A stretch of 64,000 nt of DNA from positions 62,001-126,000 of the forward strand of contig NZ_CP096972.1 in assembly GCF_024758725.1 (NCBI RefSeq), in the 5' to 3' direction. Below, piece after piece: positions 35,033-43,417 of this stretch. The notes beneath the pieces are model-generated. The model saw nothing but the letters and a program-made list of their open reading frames with translations, ran no database searches and was not told the DNA's origin. Source of the stretch: Sphingomonas sp. SUN039. GTDB lineage: Bacteria; Pseudomonadota; Alphaproteobacteria; Sphingomonadales; Sphingomonadaceae. The position numbers and the translations under genes were made by a program. The stretch's first letter is position 1. Every line of letters begins with the position of its first letter.

Positions 35033-36340
35033 CAGCCGTATCCGCGCCGCCGCCCAGTCGCGGTCGAGCAGGCACAGATCGGCCGGCGCGCCCGGTTGGA
35101 TGCGACGTTCGCAGGTCAGATCGTGCGGGTCGGCGAGGAACAGGCCGAGCGCCGCCTCGGGCGTCAACGCCTCCGCCGCACCGAGCATCGGCCCGTCACG
35201 CGTCGTGCGCGAAACGGCGGCGGCCATCGACGCCCAAGGGTCGGCCCCGCCGAACGGCGCGTCGCTGCCCGCTGCCAAGGTTACGCCCGCATCGGTGAAG
35301 GCGCGCAGCCGGTAGAGTGCGGGCAGATCGCGCGGCTCGACGTCACGCGCATAACGGTCGCCGCGCTCGGCAATGAAATGCGGCTGCGACACCGCCCACA
35401 AACCCATCCGTGCGATTTCGGCGACCAGCGTATCGGGCGCGATTCCGGCATGTTCGATGCGATCGCCGCGCATCGGTCCGCCGGCGTCGAGCACGGTGAG
35501 TGCGAACACCAGTTCGGCCTCGGTCGTGCAATGCACCGCGACGCCGCGTCCCTGTTCATGCGCGGCCCGCGCAAAGGCAATCGTGGCGTCGAGGTCGGGG
35601 AAGGCGGCTTCGTGCAGATGCAGCTTGGCCGGGCCAAGCATCAGACACGGGTCGAAATCGGCACCTGCCAGCATCAACGACCCGGCCAGTACCGTTTTTT
35701 GGACGAGCCGACCTGCCGCCTGTTCCGTGCGGAAGTGCGCGACGGTCGCGATGTCGTTGGCGGGGGTCATGTCGGTCAGGCCGGTCACCCCCATTGCGGC
35801 GAGTTGCGCGCTGACCGTTTCGAATCGGGGCGGGATGCTGACGAGTGTTTCGCGCAGCCAGGGGTCTTCGTCGAACAATCGCCCGGTCGTGCGGTCGAAC
35901 CCCGGCGGCGGCGCGGCACGCCTGAGCAGTTCGTCGATTGCGAGGCTGTTGAGAAACCACATCCGCCCCGAACGATGCTGGATGCGAACCGGGCGATGCG
36001 GCACGAGTCCGTCGAGCATCGCCGTGTCGAGCATCCCCGCGACGCTCTCGTGATAGCCGATACCGCGCATCCAGCCCTCGCCGGGTCGCGCGAGCGCTTT
36101 GGCCAGTGCCGCCTCGTCCGAGACCTCGGGCGGACCGCACGCCACCGATGCAGCCTTGGCGGCCAGCGCGGCGAGATGGATATGATGGTCGTGCAGGCCA
36201 GGGAGCAGTGCGCCGCCCTGCGCCTCGATCACGGGCTCGCCATCGTTCGCATCCAGTCGCCCGACCGCCGCGATCCGCTCTCCGGCGATGCGGACATCGG
36301 CAATGCCCTGCTGCCAGACCTCGGCGCCTCTGATCAGCAT
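34958..36340 (-). CDS. Amidohydrolase family protein (YtcJ/imidazolonepropionase-like)
   Basis: This 460-residue metal-dependent hydrolase starts with a small beta domain (MLIRGAEVWQQGIADVRIAG) and then the metal motif PGLHDHHIH. Later motifs are VAVHCTTEAEL, RIEHAGIAPD and AGSDAPFGGADP, and the second half of the beta domain closes the C-terminus (ADVRLTMIDGNIVH). These are all typical of the YtcJ-type amidohydrolase-3 group, which hydrolyses amide or cyclic substrates. ATG at 36340 overlaps the CoA transferase stop by 7 bp, so it is last in the operon running from 40358. Specific substrate unknown. Confidence 0.83.
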   Translation of the reverse strand: MLIRGAEVWQQGIADVRIAGERIAAVGRLDANDGEPVIEAQGGALLPGLHDHHIHLAALAAKAASVACGPPEVSDEAALAKALARPGEGWMRGIGYHESVAGMLDTAMLDGLVPHRPVRIQHRSGRMWFLNSLAIDELLRRAAPPPGFDRTTGRLFDEDPWLRETLVSIPPRFETVSAQLAAMGVTGLTDMTPANDIATVAHFRTEQAAGRLVQKTVLAGSLMLAGADFDPCLMLGPAKLHLHEAAFPDLDATIAFARAAHEQGRGVAVHCTTEAELVFALTVLDAGGPMRGDRIEHAGIAPDTLVAEIARMGLWAVSQPHFIAERGDRYARDVEPRDLPALYRLRAFTDAGVTLAAGSDAPFGGADPWASMAAAVSRTTRDGPMLGAAEALTPEAALGLFLADPHDLTCERRIQPGAPADLCLLDRDWAAARIRLSAADVRLTMIDGNIVHDRVDQAPG

Positions 36341-37323
36341 AACCGCGCTTCGCTCAGCGCCAGCGCAGCTACGCCACTCATCGACAGGACAAGGCGTGCG
36401 CCGGTGCCGCGTTGTCGCTGCTCCAGCGCCATCCGCGCCGCGTAGAGTCCAGTCAGCGGATCGGCGATCGCATCGCCGACGATGCCGACCTTGCCCGTCG
36501 CCCGAAATTCCCCAGCGCTCAGCCCGCCTGCCACGCCGCAATCGTCACCGAACCCGATCCAGTTGGCGGCATCGCCCGCGATGCCGTGCGCCGTGATCGT
36601 GATCCAGATCAGCCCCGGCACTTCGCGCACCAGCGCATCGGCATCGATCCCCGTCTGCAGCAGCGCACGCGGTCGCGCGGCCTCGACTACATAATCCGCG
36701 CCACGGATCAGCGCGATTAGGGCGTCGCGACCTTCCGCCGTGCGGAAGTCGAGCGTTCGATGCTCCTTGGCACCATTGAGCCGGGTGTAGAGCGCCGGAT
36801 CGCCGGAGCGCAGCGCGTCGGGACGGTTCGGGCTTTCGGCTTTGACCACCTCCGCACCGCTTGCCCCGAGCAGATGCGCACAGAGCGGCCCTGCCCAGAG
36901 CGCCGAAAGGTCGATGACGCGCGGCCGTTCACGCGATGGCCCGCGCGGCAGGCCGACCGTTTTGACAATGCACGCGAGGCTCACCGGCTGCTCGTCGAGA
37001 TGCGCGACGGCAAGCCCCAGCGCGCGCCCGTGCGCCACGATTTCGCCAGCTTGCACCCCTGTCATGTGCGCCGCGATGTCGGCCTCGGTAACGTCCTTCT
37101 CTCCGAACAGCGCGGGCAGCAGGTCGAGATCGTCGGCCCGCGCCAGGTTAAGCGCCACATGTCCGTCGCTAGCAGCGTGGAAACGGCAGCTGCTTTGGCG
37201 AGGTGTTCGTTTCATCGTCTGCGCGCCGCTCATACACGAAATCGCATTCGATCCGGTCAGTGCGGCCAGCGCCGCAAGCTGCTTGTCGGCCCAGCGCGTC
37301 AGCGAAGCGTGGAGGTCATCCAC
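36334..37323 (-). CDS. Family III CoA transferase (CaiB/BaiF-like), short form
   Basis: This 329-residue protein carries the family III core RVIDLSALWAGPLCAHLLGASGAEVVKAES, then LNGAKEHRTLDFRTAEGRDAL, and a catalytic aspartate candidate in FGDDCGVAGGL. Before the core lies about 130 residues that do not look like the usual N-terminus, and the typical C-terminal extension is absent, so the domain order looks rearranged relative to standard members of about 400 residues. The start is GTG at 37323, overlapping the ligase stop by eight bases. It probably moves CoA between acids within the pathway. Confidence 0.78.
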   Translation of the reverse strand: MDDLHASLTRWADKQLAALAALTGSNAISCMSGAQTMKRTPRQSSCRFHAASDGHVALNLARADDLDLLPALFGEKDVTEADIAAHMTGVQAGEIVAHGRALGLAVAHLDEQPVSLACIVKTVGLPRGPSRERPRVIDLSALWAGPLCAHLLGASGAEVVKAESPNRPDALRSGDPALYTRLNGAKEHRTLDFRTAEGRDALIALIRGADYVVEAARPRALLQTGIDADALVREVPGLIWITITAHGIAGDAANWIGFGDDCGVAGGLSAGEFRATGKVGIVGDAIADPLTGLYAARMALEQRQRGTGARLVLSMSGVAALALSEARLC

Positions 37324-38812
37324 CGAATAGTGTTTTGACTTCGCGGCGGAGCAGCTTGCCCATTTCATTGTAGGGCAAGGCGTCAACGAACAGGAGCCGT
37401 TCGGGAACGCGCGAGGAGCGAAGGCGGGCGCGGACGAGTTCCTTGAGGTCGGCTTCGGCAGGGCGCGTATGGCCGTCGCGGACAACGAGCGCCACGCCGA
37501 CTGCTTCGCCCCATTCGACCGACGGCACCGCAACCGCCGCCGCATCGGCAATGGCGTCGTGGGCCAGCAGCACGTCCTCGATCTCGCCCGGCGACATGTT
37601 CTCGCCGCCGCGCACGATGACGTCGTCGGCCCGGCCGCTGAGGAACAGATAGCCCTCGTCGTCGATGTATCCGGCGTCGCGTGTCGGGAACCAGCCGTCG
37701 GCGTCCAGCGCACTCTTCTCGCGATACTCGCCCGACACCTGGTCGCCGCGCAGGTAGATTTCGCCTGCCTCGCCGACCGGGCAGCAACGCCCGTCCTCGT
37801 CGCGGATTTCGAGCTCGATGGTCGGCAGCGGCCGCCCCACTGACGATAGCCGCGCGCGAACCGTCGGGTCGTCGGAGGCATGCGCCGCGCGGTGTTCGTC
37901 GGGGCCGAGCAGGGCGACGGTCGAGCTGGTTTCGGTAAGACCATAGGCGTTGGTGAAGCCGGTCGCGGGAAACAGGTCGAGCGCGCGGTGGATGAGTTCG
38001 AGCGGCATCTTGCCGCCGCCATAGGAAATGGCGCGCAGGTTGGAGATGTCCGCCGATGTCCCCTTGTCCATCGCCTCGATGATCCGCGACAGCATTGTCG
38101 GCACGACAAAGGCGTTGGTGACGCGCTCGGTCCCCGCCAGTGCGACCCAGCCTTCGGGTGAAAAGGCGGGGAGCATGACGATGCGGCGCTGTGCGTAGAT
38201 CGAACTCATCAACGCGGAAATGCCCGCGATATGATAGGGCGGCACCGAGACCAGCGCGGCATCGCTCTCCTCGGCGGACGCAAACTCGACCGTGCCGAGG
38301 ATGTACGACAGCAGGTTGGCATGGCGCAGGATTGCCGCTTTGGGCGCGGCCGTGGTGCCGCTGGTGAACAGCTGGACGGCGATGCCCTTGCCGCTGTCGT
38401 AATCGCGGCCTTCGGCTACGGTCGCGGCCTGCGCCGCTGCGGTGAAATCGGCGCGGGCATAGGTCTTGTGCACCTGCCCCCCGGCCAGTGCCTCGACCCG
38501 TGCGACATCGCCGACGATCAGCGCAGGCGCAATCCGCCCGAGCAGCGCGGCAAGATCGGCATCGGCGAGCCGATAGTTGAGCGGGCAATAGGGCACGCCC
38601 GCGAGCGCTGCACCGAACAGCGCGATCACTGCGGCTTCGCTGCTTTCGTCGAGCAGAGCGACATGGCTCGCGCCGCTGGCCTCGATCAACTCTGCGGCGC
38701 CGCGCGCAGCGGTCAGCAGTTCGCCATAGGTCCAGCGTGTGCCATCGCAGACAAGGCCGATGCGGTCAGGAGCCGAGTCCCCCGCCATTTCAAGCAGCAG
38801 CGCGATGTTCAT
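37316..38812 (-). CDS. Long-chain-acid-type CoA ligase
   Basis: This 498-residue adenylate-forming enzyme has FTSGTTAAPKAAILRHANL, a GFTNAYGLTETSSTVAL motif and PTRDAGYIDDEGYLFLSGRADDVIVRGGENMSP. The C-terminal catalytic lysine lies in LPYNEMGKLLRREV. All core residues for acyl-adenylate formation and CoA transfer are present and the length is standard. It lies in the minus-strand operon between the two CoA transferases. The window thus has three such ligases, each with a different sequence, which suggests several different acids are activated. Confidence 0.9.
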   Translation of the reverse strand: MNIALLLEMAGDSAPDRIGLVCDGTRWTYGELLTAARGAAELIEASGASHVALLDESSEAAVIALFGAALAGVPYCPLNYRLADADLAALLGRIAPALIVGDVARVEALAGGQVHKTYARADFTAAAQAATVAEGRDYDSGKGIAVQLFTSGTTAAPKAAILRHANLLSYILGTVEFASAEESDAALVSVPPYHIAGISALMSSIYAQRRIVMLPAFSPEGWVALAGTERVTNAFVVPTMLSRIIEAMDKGTSADISNLRAISYGGGKMPLELIHRALDLFPATGFTNAYGLTETSSTVALLGPDEHRAAHASDDPTVRARLSSVGRPLPTIELEIRDEDGRCCPVGEAGEIYLRGDQVSGEYREKSALDADGWFPTRDAGYIDDEGYLFLSGRADDVIVRGGENMSPGEIEDVLLAHDAIADAAAVAVPSVEWGEAVGVALVVRDGHTRPAEADLKELVRARLRSSRVPERLLFVDALPYNEMGKLLRREVKTLFGG

Positions 38813-38830
38813 TGGGCTGCCGCTCGCCGA

Positions 38831-39121
38831 TCAGTCGGACGCAGGCAGGGGTTTGGCGTCCTTGATGCCCAGCGCGGCGCCATCGACCGACAGCGACCCC
38901 TTGCCCGGCTTGACGCACAGCAGTTCGAAAGTGTTCGCCGCATCGACGTAGCGCTTGCCGATCAGCGATCCGTTGGCATGGTCGCTACTCAGCGAACCCG
39001 GCGTGTCCGGCTTGCCCTCGGCCATCGCCGTGCCGCCGCACTCGATCGTCCCGGCGCCTGCGCGGATGACCATCACCTCCGTATCGCAGACCTGGCTCTT
39101 GAGTTTGGTTCCGGGCTTCAT
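38831..39121 (-). CDS. Small conserved protein of unknown function with CDTEV motif
   Basis: I cannot assign a function to this 96-residue protein. Its N-terminal half has the pattern KLKSQVCDTEVMVIRAGAG then ECGGTAM, with two cysteines about 16 residues apart that could bind a metal. The C-terminal half contains KRYVDAANTFELLCVKPGKG and LSVDGAALGIKDAKPLP. No signal peptide or membrane helix is seen. GAGGA lies seven bases before the ATG at 39121. It is 10 bp from the CoA transferase gene and 18 bp from the ligase gene, so it belongs to their operon and probably supports CoA-thioester chemistry or binding. Confidence 0.7.
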   Translation of the reverse strand: MKPGTKLKSQVCDTEVMVIRAGAGTIECGGTAMAEGKPDTPGSLSSDHANGSLIGKRYVDAANTFELLCVKPGKGSLSVDGAALGIKDAKPLPASD

Positions 39122-39131
39122 GATATCATCC

Positions 39132-40358
39132 TCAAGCAATCGCGCCCTTGGCTTTTAGGTCCTCGATCCGGTCCCATTCAAGACCGAGTTCCATCAGGAC
39201 CAGTTCGGTGTGCTCCGACGCCTGCGGGGCGCGCGTCGTTTCGAGCGGCTTGTGATCGAACTGCACCGGCCCGCGCACCAGTTTCAGCGGCGCGCCGCCG
39301 TCCGCCGCCTCGACCTCGACGATCATGTCGTTGGCGAGCACCTGATTGTCTTTCAGTAAGTCCTCGAAGCTCTGCACTGGGGCCCATTGCCCGCGCATCG
39401 TCCGCAAATGCTCTTTCCAATAAGCGAAGGGCTGTTTGGCAAACGCCTCGACCATCAGGTCGCTGGCGGTGCGGGCATTGTCGAATAGTGCCAGCGGCTC
39501 GGAAAAGCGCGGGTCGTCAGCGAGTTCGGGGATACCCAAATGCTCGAAGGTGTCGCGGATCAGGCCGGTCGGGCTGTTGATGCACAGGTTGATCGTCCCC
39601 CCGTCCGATGTGCGGTAATTGCCGTTGAACGGGCTGCGCGCGCCACCGCCGGAAACCGGCATCGAGTTGCGGACCGAGACGCCGGTTTCCATCAGCTGTG
39701 AAATGACCGCGCCCGATGCCCACCATGCCGTGCTAAGCAGGGAGACGTCGATCTCGGTCGCCTCGCCCGTTTTTTCGCGGTGGTAGAGCGCGCCCGAAAT
39801 GCCGCCCGCGATAAACATACCGCCGATGGAGTCGCCAAATGCCGGGATTCCTTGGCCCAGCGGCCCCGGCAGTTCCTCGGGTGTCATGGCGTGGGCGATA
39901 CCGCTACGCGACCAGAAGCAGGTGCCGTCGAACCCGCCGACCTCGCGCTCGTCGCCCTTGTCGCCCAGCGCGCTGCCGCGCGCATAGATGATGTCGGGAT
40001 TGACCGCGCGGATATGCTCGACGTCGAACTTGTTCTTCTGGCGCACCTGCGGAAGGTAATTGGTCAGGAACACGTCGCAGGTCTTGGCGAGCTCGTAGAG
40101 CACTTCCTGTCCGTCGGGCGTCGAGATATCGATGCCGACGCTGCGCTTGCCGCGGTTGGGATGTTCGATCAGCGTGTGGCGCAGCGGATCGAGCGTCACG
40201 CCCCCCATATTCAGGAAACCGCGCTGGGTATCGCCGCGCTTGGGATGCTCGACCTTGATGACGTCCGCGCCCCAATCGGCGAGGATGCCGCCTGCAGCAG
40301 GCACGAAGGTGAACTGCGCTACTTCCAGCACACGCACACCTTTCATGACATGGGTCAT
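39132..40358 (-). CDS. CaiB/BaiF family III CoA transferase
   Basis: This 408-residue enzyme moves CoA from a donor thioester to a free acid. The core reads [30 protein letters not shown] with [13 protein letters not shown] and D144 in [10 protein letters not shown] as the expected catalytic aspartate. Length and C-terminal region are standard for the family. It is first in the minus-strand operon running to the amidohydrolase at 34958. It faces the SDR gene at 40546 across 187 bp of promoter region. It would allow an acid to be activated without ATP. Confidence 0.92.
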   Translation of the reverse strand: MTHVMKGVRVLEVAQFTFVPAAGGILADWGADVIKVEHPKRGDTQRGFLNMGGVTLDPLRHTLIEHPNRGKRSVGIDISTPDGQEVLYELAKTCDVFLTNYLPQVRQKNKFDVEHIRAVNPDIIYARGSALGDKGDEREVGGFDGTCFWSRSGIAHAMTPEELPGPLGQGIPAFGDSIGGMFIAGGISGALYHREKTGEATEIDVSLLSTAWWASGAVISQLMETGVSVRNSMPVSGGGARSPFNGNYRTSDGGTINLCINSPTGLIRDTFEHLGIPELADDPRFSEPLALFDNARTASDLMVEAFAKQPFAYWKEHLRTMRGQWAPVQSFEDLLKDNQVLANDMIVEVEAADGGAPLKLVRGPVQFDHKPLETTRAPQASEHTELVLMELGLEWDRIEDLKAKGAIA

Positions 40359-40545
40359 GGTCGCTCGATCTCCCCTCGGCGCGGCAGCCGCACCCTTGTT
40401 GCCTTACGACTAGAAGCTGTCCCCCGCGCCGCAACCCCGCATCGCGGCTGTCGCGGGCGCTATCGCTCGCACGATGCCGGACGGACGCGATTTGCTATCG
40501 AGCGTCAGGGCGATAACGGATCGGGCACTAGTCGGGAGAGCTGCC

Positions 40546-41337
40546 ATGGAAATCACGTCCTCACTTGCCGCTGTCGTAACCGGCGGCGCATCCGGCCTCG
40601 GGCTCGCGAGCGCAAAGGCGTTGCGCGCGGCGGGGGTAAAGGTGGCGATTTTCGACATTGCCGAGGCTGGTCCCGCCATCGCGGAAGAAATCGGCGCGAC
40701 TTTCCACCGGGTCGATATCATGTCGGAGGAGAGCGTGGTCGCCGGCTTCGACGCGGCGCGCGCGGCGAACGGGCAGGAACGCATTTTGGTTCACTGCGCG
40801 ATGGTCGCGGGCGGGGGGAAGACCGTCGGCTTCGACAAGACCACCGGCGGTTTCAAGCGTGCGCCGACGGAGGGGTTCGAGCGCGGCATGTTGGGCATCG
40901 CAGTCGCGAGCTACCGCATGGCGTCGATTGCGGCGCTCGGCATGGCGGGTGAGGATCCGCTCAACGACGACGGCGAGCGCGGGACGATTATCCTGACCTC
41001 GTCCTGTGCTTCGCAGGACGGGCAGATCGGGCAGGTGACCTATGGATCGGGCAAGGGTGCCGTCAACGCGATGGTCCTGCCGATGGCCCGCGACCTGATG
41101 GACCTCGGCATCCGCGTGAACGCGATCCTCCCCGGTACCTTCGCGACCCCGCCGATGCTGGGGGTGAAGGACCGCGCGCCCGCCGTGTTCGCGGGGCTGG
41201 AGGCAGCGGTGCCGTTCCCGAAGCGCCTCGGCAAGCCCGACGAGTTCGGCAGCCTGATGATGGAACTGGTCCGCAATACCTATTTCAACGGTCAGTGCGT
41301 GCGGCTGGATGGCGCAATCCGGATGCCGCCGCGATAA
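40546..41337 (+). CDS. Short-chain dehydrogenase, type-II 3-hydroxyacyl-CoA dehydrogenase-like
   Basis: This 263-residue SDR has VTGGASGLGLASAKALRAAG, D in AIFDIAEAG (NAD preference), and catalytic SSCASQDGQIGQVTYGSGKGA. The insertion of RGTIILTSSCAS after a long acidic loop, and the ending NGQCVRLDGAIRMPPR, resemble HSD17B10-type 3-hydroxyacyl-CoA dehydrogenases. ATG at 40546 is preceded by GGAGAGCTGCC. It is read divergently from the CoA transferase operon and ends in a terminator. Oxidation of a 3-hydroxyacyl-CoA is the likely reaction. Confidence 0.87.
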   Translation: MEITSSLAAVVTGGASGLGLASAKALRAAGVKVAIFDIAEAGPAIAEEIGATFHRVDIMSEESVVAGFDAARAANGQERILVHCAMVAGGGKTVGFDKTTGGFKRAPTEGFERGMLGIAVASYRMASIAALGMAGEDPLNDDGERGTIILTSSCASQDGQIGQVTYGSGKGAVNAMVLPMARDLMDLGIRVNAILPGTFATPPMLGVKDRAPAVFAGLEAAVPFPKRLGKPDEFGSLMMELVRNTYFNGQCVRLDGAIRMPPR

Positions 41338-41682
41338 GGGATCGGCGCTGACGCGCCGTTTTTGGCAGATTTCCGCCAAAGGTCACAAAGGTCACACCTG
41401 AAACGATATAGCCGAGGTGCTTGCGAAGCCCCGTGCGCTCGACCGCGCGCGCGGTGCGAATTCTGCGTCCGTGGGACGGATAGACAGGTTTGAAAGAGCG
41501 GCACGGATATCGAATCACGTAACATGCTGGCTGAGGGCGCAAGTGTAGGAAAGCATTTTTGTTCACGTTTTGGACCGAAATAGGACCGGTTGGTCGCATC
41601 TCGGTTGTCGCCGACATTTCGCTCGTTCCAGCGCGTAATCTGCTCACTCGAAAGCGGATACGCCCCGCCGCGCACATCGTGA
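41338..41682. other. 345-bp non-coding stretch with tandem 9-mers and a gene relic
   Basis: After the terminator there are two tandem copies of AAAGGTCAC (41378-41395). The next 270 bp carry no convincing reading frame and are less GC-rich than their surroundings. The right end contains copy A of the 29-bp repeat (41667-41695), whose minus strand in one frame still reads as the thiolase C-terminal motif (RYALITMCAAG) before diverging. This stretch therefore looks like a junction left by recombination. Confidence 0.55.
41344..41363 (+). terminator. Rho-independent terminator
   Basis: Arms GGCGC (41344-41348) and GCGCC (41353-41357) close on a four-base loop and are followed by GTTTTT. It stands 6 bp after the SDR stop. 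Confidence 0.65.
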
Positions 41683-41695
41683 TCAGCGCGTAGCG
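41667..41695. repeat. 29-bp exact direct repeat, copy A
   Basis: These bases are identical to 43458-43486. Allowing one mismatch on each side extends the match to 37 positions (41663-41700 against 43454-43491 approximately). Copy A forms the last codons and stop of the GlcG/HbpS-like gene, in a different frame from the one used in the thiolase. Confidence 0.9.
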
Positions 41696-42195
41696 GCCGC
41701 AGCGAGTGCAGCATCTTCGGCTGCCGTTCCACCCGAGACACCCAGCGCACCGACGACGCGACCATTCACGATAATCGGTACGCCACCGCCGATCGCGATC
41801 ACCTCGTCCGACGACATTAGCCGTACTTCACCGGCGGTCACGCGTTCCTGAAGTGTCGCCGTGGACACCCTCAGCCGTGCGGCCGTGCGCGCCTTTTGTT
41901 GGGCAAGCCGGATCGACGCATAGGGGGCATCTTCCATCCGGGCGAAGGCGATAAGTTCGCCCGACGGATCGACCACAGCGAAGGCCATCGACATGCTCTT
42001 TTCCGTGGCAAACGCCCGCGCGCGTCCGATGAGCGCCAAGGCGTCGTCGACCGATATCGCGAGGCCGTAGCGCGTCAGTCGCACGGCAGGTGCGGGAGCG
42101 CCGGGGTTCGCCCCGGCTGCAGCCGTTTGCGCCAAGACAGTCGCCGGAATGGCGCAGCCCGCCAACACCGATGCAGCAATTGCCATCCTGATCAT
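41683..42195 (-). CDS. GlcG/HbpS-family exported protein
   Basis: This 170-residue protein has a Sec signal (MIRMAIAASVLAGCAIPATVLAQ) and one GlcG/HbpS domain: GLAISVDDALALIGRARAFA, MAFAVVDPSGELIAFARMEDAP, ASIRLAQQKARTAA, then GGVPIIVNGRVVGALGVSGGTAAEDAA. Members bind haem or small ligands, and some act in redox sensing. The ATG at 42195 overlaps the aldo/keto reductase stop as ATGA. The stop codon is supplied by copy A of the direct repeat, so the native C-terminus may have been altered by recombination. Confidence 0.83.
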   Translation of the reverse strand: MIRMAIAASVLAGCAIPATVLAQTAAAGANPGAPAPAVRLTRYGLAISVDDALALIGRARAFATEKSMSMAFAVVDPSGELIAFARMEDAPYASIRLAQQKARTAARLRVSTATLQERVTAGEVRLMSSDEVIAIGGGVPIIVNGRVVGALGVSGGTAAEDAALAAAATR

Positions 42196-43337
42196 TTACG
42201 GGCCGCCAAGGGTGCCTCGCGGCCCGAATGAACGAGGACCGCATCGGGCAGTCGTTGCCCGCGTACCTCGATGGCACGAACCTGAGCGTTCAAATCGACC
42301 AATTCGCTGCCAGAAAAATGCACGCTGGAGGCTCCGATATTTTGCAACATGTGAGTCGCGTTCGTTGTCCCCGGAATCGGGACGATCCAGGGCTTTTGCG
42401 CCATCAGCCAGGCGAGGGCGATCTGTGCCGGGGCTGCCGCTTTGCGCGCGGCCCATTGCGTGAGAACCGCCACCAGTTGCAGGTTATGCGGCAGGTTCTC
42501 GGGGGTGAACCGCCCTTCCACCGCGCGGATGTCACCGGGCGCGAACCGCGTGTTCGCATCGATCCAGCCGGTCAGGAACTGCGCGCCGAGCGGACTCCAA
42601 GGGACGAAGCCGATGCCCAGTTGCTCGCACAGCGGCAGCACTTCGGCTTCCGGCCCGCGCCACAGCATCGAATATTCATTCTGGACTGCCGTGACCGGCA
42701 ATGCCGCATGGGCGCGGCGCAGCGTATTCAGGCCCATTTCCGAAAGGCCCCAATGCCGCACCTTACCCTGTCGCATCAGGTCTTGAACCGCACCGGCGAC
42801 CTCCTCTATCGGCACGTCGGGATCGACGCGGTGCTGGTAGAGTAGGTCGATCCGGTCCGTGCGGAGGCGTCGCAGCATATTATCGACGACCAGTTTGATA
42901 TGGTCGGGGCGGCTGTTGAGGCCCGGCCGCCGCTCGCCCGTTTGCTGGTCGATGTTCCAGCCGAACTTCGAGGTGATCACGACCCGGTCCCGGAACGGCT
43001 GGATCGCCTCACCGAGGATGCGCTCGCATTCGTGCGGCCCGTAAGCTTCGGCGCAGTCGAAGAATGTGACGCCATGATCGAACGCGGTCCGAATCAGCGC
43101 GACCTGTTCGGGGCGATAGGGCGTCTCGGTCGTATACTTGCGGCGGTTGTTTTGGACGCCGAGGCCGATGCTCGAAACCTCGAGCGAACCCAGCCGCCGT
43201 CGTCCCGCTACGGTGCCTTGCGTCGAACGACCGGCGCGCGGGGCTGCGGCGCGGGCCGCTTGTGTCATAAGTGGCCCGGCGGCGGCGGCGGCGAGGATTG
43301 CCCGACGACCTATCCCGGTCGTGCGTTCGTCAGACAT
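42192..43337 (-). CDS. Tat-exported aldo/keto reductase
   Basis: This 381-residue protein has a twin-arginine signal (GIGRRAILAAAAAGPLM) and then an aldo/keto reductase barrel. The catalytic tetrad is present: D94 and Y99 in FDCAEAYGPHECE, K124 in VVITSKFG and H169 in LLYQHRVDP. The nicotinamide cofactor-binding end is VPIPGTTNATHMLQN. Exported AKRs receive their cofactor before Tat export, so the folded holo-enzyme would act in the periplasm. It forms a two-gene unit with the GlcG/HbpS-like protein. The pair is bracketed by the 29-bp repeats. Confidence 0.87.
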   Translation of the reverse strand: MSDERTTGIGRRAILAAAAAGPLMTQAARAAAPRAGRSTQGTVAGRRRLGSLEVSSIGLGVQNNRRKYTTETPYRPEQVALIRTAFDHGVTFFDCAEAYGPHECERILGEAIQPFRDRVVITSKFGWNIDQQTGERRPGLNSRPDHIKLVVDNMLRRLRTDRIDLLYQHRVDPDVPIEEVAGAVQDLMRQGKVRHWGLSEMGLNTLRRAHAALPVTAVQNEYSMLWRGPEAEVLPLCEQLGIGFVPWSPLGAQFLTGWIDANTRFAPGDIRAVEGRFTPENLPHNLQLVAVLTQWAARKAAAPAQIALAWLMAQKPWIVPIPGTTNATHMLQNIGASSVHFSGSELVDLNAQVRAIEVRGQRLPDAVLVHSGREAPLAARK

Positions 43338-43417
43338 CTCGACTCACTCCCGTTGTGCAATTCCTCCTGCCTACCAGCATTCTGCTGCATTGCGCCAACG
43401 GCGGCTTCCCCTTTGTT

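Noticed and set aside
41378-41395. Tandem AAAGGTCAC copies considered as part of an iteron array or nuclear-receptor-like site
   Set aside because: There are only two copies, with no origin genes nearby. Two 9-mers are not enough to call an array.
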